DNA of 64,000 nt from Rhyzopertha dominica (Eukaryota > Arthropoda > Insecta > Coleoptera > Bostrichidae). Positions within the stretch are counted from its first letter, which is position 1, and every line of letters starts with the position of its first letter. A program made the translations under genes and the position numbers. The stretch spans positions 4,216,001 through 4,280,000 of the forward strand of contig QCXZ01000137.1 in the NCBI GenBank assembly GCA_025024175.1, read 5' to 3'. Below the pieces are notes generated by a model. It saw only the letters and a program-made list of their open reading frames with translations, was not told the origin of the DNA and made no database searches. This document shows positions 32,701 through 44,700 of the stretch, piece after piece.

Positions 32701-35700
32701 CTTTGGTAAAGAAAAACACAAGAAACCAGATAGGTACCAAACATAACAAATTTTATAATTTTCTATCAAGCATATAATACGCAAATTCTGTTCATATTGC
32801 TAGGATTTCGATTTAGCAGTACTTATTAAGCAATGCAAATTAGTAATACTGTTAGAGTTAGCTGTTTAAATTGTACAACAAAAATTGTCTGGGGCTTTCT
32901 TTAATAAAAATATTCGTCTATCTGATTTCAAACTTTGAGTACTGCTTACATTTTACATTCTTTTTACTTCTTTCACGCTTCCAGAGCTGTGACACAGATA
33001 ATTTCGGTTAAAACTGACATGAAACAATAATCTGTATCAAACAGGAAGGGCACGTCAGCACGCGTCACACAAAAACAAGCACCATGCTGACAAGTTACAA
33101 CAAAAGTTCAATTCATACCTTCTTTATCAGGCAGAGGATTCTTCTCTTGCGTCTCAGTATGTTTCAGCTTGCTAGGGTCAAAGCGCTCGATGCCGGCGAT
33201 CAGCGCCTTTTCTGTTTTCTCCGCTGCTACGTCTGTAATCCCAAAAAAAGTATAAGTTAGAAGGAATAATCATTTCATTCTAATTATTAAACGTTAATGG
33301 ATTATGTTCTTAGTAAGTTACTGATAAGCGTTCCGGGAAATTATTTGTAACAGGAGGAATGTTTCTTAATAATACTTGCGGTGAGAATTCTGTGTAATGT
33401 TTGTGTGTACTGAGAGTACTTTTCTAATAAATTGATATCGTGTGTTTACTGACGAAATCACGCAAATAAATGTATATACTACTAACAACTGTATGCCAAA
33501 TCAACTAGAGAAATTGTAGTTGGCTGTAATTTAAATATCTCTGAGAGGGCTAATGCTACAGTGGTACACAAAAAAGATATTGTAGCTCTTGATATAAGTT
33601 TTCAATACAGGACAACCCAATTTTTTTAATTCAATATTTACTTGTTAAAGAGCCTGAAATTTTGGTCGAAATTTTAAGCAAAAATGATTCCCTACTACTC
33701 CCGAATTCCCAACTGTTCTTGAAACATCGTACTTTGAAGCTGAAGTAAATAACCGCAATGATAGTGCTATATTATTAAAGTCCTCGTTCCCAGTTGTAGT
33801 TCTCATATACTGGATATACTCCCCATCATTAGGCTTTAATATTGAATACATATGTGTCTTCATACGTTGCAATATCAAACAGTATAGTGAGCTTATATCC
33901 AGAGGTCGTGGTATATAATATTCTCCTGAAAATCATACATTAATTAATTAATTTCATGGTCGACTTTTATAAAAGCGTTGAAAGAATTTTTTTTCATTCG
34001 ACGATAAGAGATCTCGTATTTGCGCTCTATACAAGCATGTATCTATTCTAGATAGAGTATTAAAGAAAAACCGTAGAAAAACTCCAATCAGATCTCAAGT
34101 TAATCTTCAACACCTTTATCAACACGATGGATAGACGCAAAACCACCAGGATCTGATGTGGACCATATGTTCAATTGTTTGGAAGGGGCCCCACATTCAC
34201 AAGAAGGGTTTGTCAACTCTTTTATTGAGAAAAAAGTTGCACTTCTCATGACCAGTACGAAGACGATTCAGAGTGACCCAAGGCTTTCTCGGCAGGTCGG
34301 TTCCTACCACCTTTTTTGTGGGATCGTCTATAAGCTGTTGATCGAATATATCATGTTTCTTAAGTTGCCAAAAAGAACACCATCCATCTTCAATGGTATA
34401 AGGAGCACGAAGGAAATCTTCTGTCCACAGAGGTTTTCTGGAAGTTAGTCGAGTTGTAGGCAGCTCTTGCAGATCTCGGGAAATCAGAAACTCATTAGGA
34501 GCTGATTGATATTTTTGCCAAGCTCTATATGAAGCAAACTGTCTGCGAATCTCCGCAGTAGCAATGTTTGAAAGAAACGGAAGCCAAGGTAATGGAGTTG
34601 ACTTAAATGTTCCAGTGATTAGTCGCATTGCAATATTTAGTTGAGTGTCAATTTTTCCTGTGTCATGACTATTTTTCCAGACAGGGCATGAGTGCTATAA
34701 AGCAAGGCAGTTGCAGAAGAACGGAGTACACTTACGTTTGCACACCAACTTGTATCAGCAAGTTTATGCAGGATGTTATTTTTAGTCTGTATTTTTTTTT
34801 ACTGATGTTTTCTAAATGTTTCTTGTACGTTAGAGACGTATCTAGAGCCACTCCAAGGTATTTTGGCGAGAAGAATTATGTTGTTTGACATAACTCGAAG
34901 TTGTTTTGTCTTTTGACGATTGTTGAGATGAAAACAAGTAATTTCTGTCTTCAATAGATTAGGGCACAAGCGCTTTGAAATAGCAATTCATAATCTCGAT
35001 GTCTCTTGAAAAGTTTTGTTCAAGTACANAAAAGTCNTTACTTTGCAGAACCAATGCCATGTCGTCTGCAACAACAATTTTTNTCGATTGACTTACTGGA
35101 AGNNCACTGGAAAAGAACAGGCGACAGAACCGATCCTTGTGGAAGACCATTATTGAAAATTCCCAGTNTCCCATGGAACAGGTAGTGTCCTCATATGTTC
35201 CCATATCAAAAAGTCTAGTNAGCTTAGATCCGGAGATCGTGNTGTTCATGAGCTTTAAAACCATCACCACGATAGGTAATGGTATNGTGTATGGTTACTG
35301 TTCACGGAGGAGATTACTGACACCTCTTCCATAATGAGCTGGAACACCATCATGTAAAAATAACAGTCTATTTACTGTTCAAAAATCCGTAGAAGAAATA
35401 TGATCAGATAACTTCATTAATTTACGTTTATGAACATGGGTTTCTCGAGAAGTATGGGGGTTTTCGATTGCCTACAACGTTTGTCGTGGAAATTGTTCAA
35501 CCCACTTTATCGTAGAAGAAGGATTCTTGGAAGAGTATTTAGATGATTGCTCCAAGTTCTTGTACTGTCTGGTTGGACCATTTTCAACAACCTCGAGCAT
35601 TAGTCCTTGTATAAGTTCTTTTTCAGAAGTCGGAAAATACCTGTTAGGTAATAGAAGGGTTGTGAAGGTTTGCTTGCAGGAAAATTTCTTGTCTTGCCTT

Positions 35701-38700
35701 CTTCTAAACATTTACTATGTCTATTATCTTTTTTGCACTTTAATCTCTCACCAGGCAAACATTCTTGTCCTCTATTGGCTGGTGTTACCGTTTGCTCCAA
35801 GCTCCAACCACATAAAGTGGCCAGAGTCTGCATCTGTTCCTTCATTTTCTCGCATTTCTTACGCATGTATATCATCGACCAACACATTATACATATCTGG
35901 TTGCCTGCCTTACCGTTCGGCATTTTTGTAAATTATTTTGTGTTCAAAGTATGTGCTCATTACAGTTAAACCACGAGTCTTTTCAAAATCAACTATCATG
36001 TTATCTGTACTTTGATACTGTTGGTTTGAGCATATGCTCGTTTGCTAATTGAGCATTGAAATTTCCTACTGCTACATATTTTTATGCTACCATGATCCTG
36101 TTGTACTCGTTTTATACCTGTTCATAAAACTGTTCCTTCGATTCTTTTGTGAAAATTTAAGAATTTAACAAAATTTTCGACCTCCTACGGAAGTTATAAT
36201 GCACTAAACCTTGGTAAAATCTCTCGCAATTTTTTAGCTGATCTCATAAAAATGGTAAATATCTCAGGGTTGAATATCTTAATATAAATCTCCTTAAATT
36301 TGAGCTCCAAATTGGCAAGTTTAAATAATTGTGGCAAAAATTTTACGCTCAAATTTAATCAGTAAATATTAAATAATAAAAACTGTAAAGACCGCCCAGA
36401 AATATTCTGCAAATATCGGTGACGATAAATTTTTGTTACTTATTCTTTTCACTCCTCCTGTGTGTTGAATTACCTTTGATATCCAGTATATAAAACATTG
36501 TCATTTTATAAAATAACCATCAGTGATTTTTACTTTCATCGCATAAGCTTTTTATAGCAGATAAATGACATGTATTCCATGTTTTTGTGGTAGAGAACAA
36601 GCCAACAATAAAACTGCACTTCTCCTAATCGCAATAATTAGTTTGTTATAAATTATTTTTTGCTATCGTTAATTATTAAACCACCTGTTTGTAAGACATC
36701 GCTTGTTAAATCCCAACAATACTATCGCAGGTTAATGACCCTTTATAAATTCCCTATTAATAAAGCAATTAGTATAAGCGCTGTCGATGCTTTAAGTAAC
36801 GTTTCCGTCGATTTAAACGGTCAGGAAGCGCTGATGCTTAGCTGCTCAACCGCTTATCAATAACTTCCTGCAAAACAATGGGTGGCTTTTGCGTTGTGTC
36901 TAGAAAATTTAATCAGCTTAAATAGAAGCCGATATGCCACTTTCCACAAAGAAAAGTGAGTAAAGTCTTAGTCAATACGTGAGCAAGTATGGCGTTATCA
37001 TTATAACAACGCGTCTTAAAGGCAAATAAAAGGTGTTTTTGACTGATACCATAATATTCCTTGTAATCGACCAACGATAATTGCCATTCCAATACTGTCA
37101 ACTGATATACATGTATACAAGTTTGTACAAGTGTCAAATAGCTGGCTTTTGTTTCAAAACACGTGGACACTGAAATTTAATATATGAATGCATAGATGAA
37201 ACAAAATATGTATAAAGCATCAGCGGAGCAGCTAAAGAAAACCAACTACATGAGCCTTTACATTTTAACACAAGTTAGATATAGAGAAAAAATAATGGAA
37301 ATGGGTTTAGCCTTGAAGAATCTGTTGAACGAAACATGGAAGAGACTGCTAAATTGTTACGAAAAAACAAAGGAAGCATCTACAAATTTTAGCACGTTGT
37401 TATCCACGTTGTTATTTCAAAATATTGAAGATATAACTGCAACGAACTTCTAGCGTTTAAGACAAAATTTCCAAAAAATCTAAATCAAACAGCTAGCAAC
37501 GAGGATAACGCAATAAATACACTGACAAAATATTAAAAAAAAATATTTTCGACACATCAATCGAAGTTCTCCGTGATCAACAACTGATTGTTATTTCTGC
37601 CTAACAAAAGCGACCGTGTATTGGCAGAAAAATTGAATATGCCAATGTTACACCCGTAATTTTTAACGAACGTTTCCCAGTTCTCAGGGCACCGCTTTAC
37701 ATGAAAGAGTTGCAAAACAATAACACCGATAACGACGATAACAACCAACATTAAGACCAGCAAACTTATGGTATTCAAACGATTAAACGTGCTTTCATGT
37801 ACTGTGTGAAGGTCCCCATTTAATAATACAGAACAAATTGCACGTGATTTAAAGTTAACGAAGAATTCTGTACTACTTTTGGGACCAAGTTTACAACTTT
37901 TAGCCAGTATGTAAAAATTTCACTATTGAAGAGACTACACTACACATGGTAAAATAATAATTATTCTACATGCGAGATCTAAAACCGGATTGGTGGAAGA
38001 TGCATTATTCCTGCTAAAAATACGAAGGACGCAAAGGTAGATTACCAAGAAAGTATGACGGCTGAATTTTTTGAAAATTGGTTCGAGAATACACTGTTGT
38101 TAAAGCTTTCGGCCGATGCAGTAATTGTATATTAACAAAGCGTCTTATCATTCTGCAGATTAAAAAACTTCCAATGAATTCTTCTTTAAGAAAATTATTC
38201 TTCAAGTGTAATATACTATAATATTCTTTTATTGTAGAGCGCTTTCGACTACAAGGTAGTCATCGTCAGTACAACAAATGTCAAAATAAAGAAAAAAGAA
38301 ACTTTTATAATTCGTTTGCCAAAGTCAAAACAATTTAGACACAAGCAAACTTGACTATAAACCAAAAGTAACCTACATGCCATCAACACAAACGAAATGT
38401 TAATTTAGATCAAATAAATAGTTTCGAACATGACTACCGAAATTACAAGATTCATTTAAAATAGTAAAATTTTGTTCGCTAATAATTTATAGATTTCTGA
38501 AAATTACAAAAAATTTAATTTTGAGAATTTACTGCACAAATGTAATGAATGAATGAAATGAATAGTGTGGCAGTGTTTATTCAACAATAAATGGTTAGCT
38601 AAAGAAGAATTTGTTGTTACAATATCTGTATTTTTATATTTATAGAATTTTTTTACCTCTAATCAAAAAAAGATCTTCCCGTTTGTCCAACATAAACTGA

Positions 38701-41700
38701 ATTGCAATAATTGCAGTAAATCCTCAAAATTAAATGTTTTGGAAATTTTAGAAATCTATAAAATTATTAGCGAACAAAATTTTACTATTTTAAATGATTC
38801 TCGTAATTTCAGTTGTCCTGTTTTAAACTATATTTAATGTAAATTAATATCACGTTTGTGTTCCTGGCATGTAGGTTACTTTCGGTTTGTAGTCAAGTTT
38901 GCTTGTTTCTAAATTTTTTGACTTTGTCAAACGAATTATAAAAGTTTCTTTTTTCTTAATTTTACTTCCACATCCAACGGATGGGAAGCATTGTATCGCG
39001 AAAAAAATTTCCAACAATTTTTATTTGCTCATTCGCTTTAAAATGGTCGAAAACGCAAAAAACACAATTTGAGCAAAAAAATTCTTGTTTGTGTGTCTGT
39101 GGTATTGTTTGTGGACACGATAACTTTCGAAAGACTTAATATATGAACTTGAAATTTGACAAACGTATAAATCTCAACTACCCAAAGCGACCTATTGTTT
39201 GTGGGGTAAGTAGGGTATCGGGAAGGGGGCGAAATTGGGGGGTAATTACCCTTTTTGCAAATTTTAATCTTTTTTTTTCGTTTTAGTACGTGATTAGTAG
39301 TATAACTGCGAGTATTATTTGTTCTTATAAATTTTCGGTGCAGCAAACTGTTTAGAAGATATTAGCAAAGAAGCGACACTTAAAGAAAACTGTTTTTGCT
39401 AAATATCTCCGAATATATTTAATATATTCAAGAAATGATAATACCATCAGATAGGAAATAACATTTCTCACAAAAAGTGTGTAAGAAAATTTATTCAAAA
39501 TTTTGACATTTTCGAGATATTTCCAAAAAACCTATTTTGGACCCTGCTCGTACGATTTTTTTAAATTTTGGTATTATATAGAAAATCAAATTTCTGATCA
39601 GAAAGCACTCTTGTAATTTTTTTGGTAAGTTAATAATTTTCGAGTTATTTGGAAAAAACCGATTTTAAAATTTATATATTTTTGCTAATATCACGAGGAC
39701 TGTTCGTCTTAGAAAAAAATGTGTGGAGAGAAACAGCTCAAAACCTGATTACTAATCGTATAGTATAAGAAATAAAAACGTAAATGTCATTTTGACAATT
39801 GAATGTGGAAGTATTGATTCAATTTGCAGCGGTTTTTACCTTTGTTGTATTGACGATGATTACTTTGTAGTCGAAAGCGCTCTACAATAAAATAATATAG
39901 TGGATTACACTTAAAGAATAATTTTTTTAAAGAAGAATTCATTAATTATAATTCCACTTTGAGCATATGGATTAGTTTTCAATTTTTGACAAAACTCCAA
40001 ATACGTCTTCAAATAAAGAAGAAATCAAAGATTTTCTTTTAAAACATGACTTATATTTTGAGGAATGCTATACAAAGAAACAACTCTTGCAGGTTCTAAA
40101 GACAAAATGACTGTATTTACGTAGTATTGGTTTTAATTTAAAAGCGCTACCAGATTAAGACGTAAATATGGTATACCTTTACGTAAACTATACCAAAGTG
40201 AAAAAATTGTGGCGTTTTGATATCGAGAACACCAAAATTTTCCACTAAACAAAAAATGCCAGCCTTCTAATAAGCCTCTTCATTACTTTAATGTTCGACC
40301 AAAATGGCCAACCTATTATTCAACTCTTTTTAACAAGCTCGAGTAGCCTGTGCATTGGCGTAATGCTAACGAGTCTACTACTCATATTAAATTAGCGCTG
40401 TTTGCACTTCTATTAGCATTTAATTCGGATGCCTGAGGATGAATGAACTCGGTTAATTGCGCCGCCTGCACGAAATCCGACACCGAGGATTTTGGCGCAG
40501 AGGAAGACAATTTGATCCCGGAGATGGGCAACGTTTTACGTCAGCAGACGGGATGGGGAATGGGGTAATCGATAGGGGGCTTCCGCTACAAATGTTAAGA
40601 TATCCTCGATGTGTAATGCCTAATGCGTCGCATCAGATAGAAATGGACCGCGGTGATGTTTTTTCTTAGAAGAAAGAACGACGCTCGATCGCTGTTAGCA
40701 TAATCAAATTCCTAAGTCTGTAAATCGAGTTGCATAGCTGGAATCAGACTGTTTATTGCCTCTATTATTGGGTAAGCCATAATTGTTTATACAGGGTGAA
40801 TCATTAAGAATGGGCAATCTCTGAACTGGAGTTACTACACACCAAAATATGGTAATTGAGCTTAGTATGCGTTATGCGAATGTTGTAGGTTTACAAGATA
40901 CAGGGTGTTCAAAGTTGGAATTTTAATTTGAAATCTCTCAATAATTTTGTGATTTTAAGCCGTATCGTCTGGAAAATTGGCAACTTTATGTTTTTCGGCA
41001 AGAGATTTACGAATTTAATGCTAATTACACCCTGTTACTTAAGTAAATTACAACATATCTTTATTGCCTAACGAGTTATGGCTAAAATGACTAAAAAATC
41101 TAAAAGGCAGTTCCATTTTTAATAAAAAAGGCACTCTTGTTTATTTCATGTAACTCGATCAGTTTTTGAGTTACTTGCATTTTAAAGGGCGCATTATAGT
41201 TGGGCCAAAAACTTTATCGCTCTTTAATCTGCCATTGAGTTGGGCCAGAAGGATGCGGACGGTGGATTATGAACCTCCCGCTCATAGTTATCGATAACGA
41301 ATTCTTATCAGATCCTGCTACCTGATACTACTTAGAAAAGTAGGTAATTTAAACGCAAACATTTTGTGCCTGTGGTCCCAATAGATCACGAAACACAATT
41401 AAGATGGGTGGGACTTATTTCAAAAATGTAAAATATTATTGGACACTTGTCCATAATGTCCTAAATAATTTGTTAAAGAGGGTGGTTACCTGCTGAAATG
41501 AGTTTATAAATTATGGAAGGCAAGTCAAATTAAACAGTTTTACTAAAATTTCTAGAGCACATTCATACCGGCGAAATGGAAGTTGTATTCATGCAAAGTG
41601 AAAAAGGCAAAAAACTGTTGGTGGTGAATAACTACAAGTTTTGCATCGCAAACGTGCTGAAAAACGGAACTGTGCGTTGGAGGTGTATAAATAAAACATC

Positions 41701-44700
41701 GAAATGTCCCGCAAAAATCTACACGTCGGCTGGAAATGAGATCTTGGACTCCGAATTATCTCACAATCACAAAGAAGACATAAACCTGCACAGGCAGATT
41801 GTCAACAACAGTGTGAAAAGGAAAGCTCTAGAAAATGTACACGAAAAACCTGTCAAATTAGTGCACACGGAACTTCGGTCTAACCCTGGCATAAGCAGTA
41901 ACATAACGACTTACGATATGGAACTTGTAAGGCATAATATATGGATGTGCAGGAGGAAGTTAACTCCAAATCTACCCAAAACTCAAAAAGACGTTTTCGA
42001 AGCAGTAAACACTTTGGCACCTATGACAGATAAAGAAGAATCATTTGTCTTGACAAATAATGCAGACCAAGGTATCATCATTTTTGCTCCTTATAGCAAT
42101 CTTTACTTTTTACGTTGTACTGAAATTGTGTATATGGACGGCACATTTGATTTTTGTCCGAAATTTTTTACACAACTCTTTACAATTCATGGATACAAGA
42201 ATGGACATTACGTTCCATTGGTATTTTGTTTGCTTTCGGATAAAAAGCAATCCACATATCAAACATGTTTAAATATGTTGTATCAGAAGTGCAGTGAAAG
42301 TGACTTACAATTTTATCCTAAAAGTGTCGTGATTGATTTTGAAACTACAATCCACAATGCTATTATGGATACGTGGGAGGAAGCTAGAGTAAGTGAATGC
42401 CGATTCTATCTTTCACAGGCATGGTATCGAAAAATTCACTCGCTTGGACTGTCGCAAGATTATAAAAACCACACGGAAGTTGGCAAAATGTTAAGATATT
42501 GTTTTGGACTTCAGTTTCTTGATTGTGATGAAGTGGGTGACGCATTCGCATTCGATTTCATTCCAATCATGCCAAAACATTCGAAACTTCAAGAGTTTTG
42601 TGACTATTTAGTGGACAATTATTTGGGCAAGTTCATCTGCCTCCTCTTGCAGAACAACCAATGCGTGTGAGTCATTTCATTCAAGATTTAATAAAAGTTT
42701 TTATTCACCTCATCCAAATATTTTTCAATTTGTTGATAGTTTGTTGAATTTTCAAAGTGAAGTTTATGTTAAAATAAACACATCCAACAAATTCCAAAAA
42801 GTTGTTAGGCGTACTGTAAAATTAAAGCAAGATTATCTTGAAGTCAAAATTAATAACTACAAACAAAATCTCATAGGCAGGCTGACATTTGTAAAAAGTG
42901 TTTCATTTAAATACGCGCCAAATATGTAAATATTTTTTATACCTTATTGTACATACATATATGTTAATATTGTGTTATTACGTATAAATATAGGTTCGTA
43001 TTTTTGTAAAGTTGTAAATATTTGTATACTTTACTGTACATACATACATGTTATTACTGTAAAGTATAAATATAAGTTTGTATTAAAACTTGAAAATTGT
43101 TTTATTTTATTCCTTTAAGCGTGTTTGCTAAGAAAAAACCTTAGCAATCAAATTAATAAGTTACACACATCACATAAATTAAGGTCTTTCCTAATTTGCT
43201 AATAATGGTCCATCACCCGCTGTTCGGGCAAAGCAGATTCTTGGCCCAACTATATTGCGGGATTAGTTGACCCGCTCAGTCAGAGAAGGGTTAGATAGGT
43301 AGACTGGCCCAACTATACGACTCAGATTTTAAACATTCAGTGTAAAGACTCCTAAGCCACCCTTATTACTTTGACTTTTTTAAGTAGGTTGTGCCAGCAC
43401 ATCAATTTTTCATGTAAAGAAATATTTGACAATTTTACTGTCACTAAGTAAGAGTGTTTATTGTATTTTTCTAATTATTTAGTATTATATTTGTAGTACA
43501 AATTCTAAAATAAGAAAATGCCGCGACATACTGAATTCTCTAACAGTGAAATGCGTGTGTTCTTGCTCAGTCAAATTATACTAGGACCCAATCACAAACT
43601 GTGCAGACGTATTTACATCCGTCTAGGCGAAACAGAGTGTTTTCGTCCTAAAAGCTTAAATGGTGCTAAAAAAACTATCAACGTCGATGATGAAGACGAG
43701 GTTTTACTTCGTATTTCGGAAAATCCAGATATCAGTACTCGTCGGTTAAGTGCGGCAACAGGAATAAGCCAATCGTGTATCTGGACAATTTTAAAGAAAG
43801 ATAATCTCCATCCAATCACTATAGTCCTGTTCAAAATTTGTTACCACAAGATTTACCAGTTCGCCTACAGCTTGCTCAATTTATCATAGGTAAACAAACC
43901 GAAAACCAGGATTTCCTTAATAACCTCCATTTCACTAATGAGGCGACGTTTACTAGGCGTGGTGTTTTTAATTGGAAAAACAATCATTTGTGGGACTCCG
44001 ACAATCCACATCCTCTAAAGGAACGACATTTTCAGCATGAATTCAAGGTATATGTTTGGTGTGGTGTGATATCTGGTTTTTTATTGGTCCTTTTGAACTT
44101 CCTCCTAATCTGAACGGGCCCCTCTATTTAAACTTCCTTGAACAAAATTTAAACACACTACTAGAAGATGTACCACTAGCCATAAGGTGGAACATGTGGT
44201 TTATGCAAGACGGGGCACCGCCACATTTTTTTCTTCCAGTACGCCAATACCTGAATGAACATTTTCCTCACCGGTGGACTGGGCGTGGCAGTGAATCTAT
44301 TTGACCACCTAGAAGTCCAGATTTCAACCCTCTAGGCTTCTCAATATGGTCACAAATGAAGGACATGGTTTACAAAGAAATAAATAATTTTATCGAAGAA
44401 TTACGACAGAAAATTCCAGAAGCTGCTAATATTATTAAAAATAATCGACAAATGTNNTTTAATANTCACATACCTTTAAGGATCCGCCTTACAAAGTTTA
44501 TTGAAGTTAAAGGTGGTCNTTTTGAGCATGTACTTTGAAGTTTTCTGTTATTATTGTTATTGATTGTTATTTGTTGCCTTTACATTGTAGTCATTTAAAA
44601 GAATAAATTCTTTTTACAACAAACAAAATTTATTAAATGTTTAAAATGCAATAACTCAAAAACTGATAGAGCTACATAAAATAAACCAGAGTGTCTTTTT

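Larger units (their letters stand above)
38170..39945. mobile_element. Penelope-like retroelement remnant arranged as a long inverted repeat
   Basis: Outer arms of ~100 bp (38170-38285 against 39845-39945) and inner arms of ~250 bp (38284-38530 against 38700-38955) are inverted copies. The minus strand at 38661-38721 encodes [18 protein letters not shown], the start of the GIY-YIG endonuclease domain diagnostic of Penelope-like elements. Each outer arm carries a hammerhead-like motif, as reported for this class. A further insertion (38964-39811) sits inside the right arm. No intact coding frame remains. Confidence 0.65.

Noticed and set aside
33645..33878. 78-codon minus-strand open frame
   Set aside because: Possibly debris related to the nearby LINE, but no recognisable motif and no splice context; not supported as a gene.
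36660..36863. 67-codon plus-strand open frame in cib intron 2
   Set aside because: Non-ATG start, no splice context, no recognised domain.
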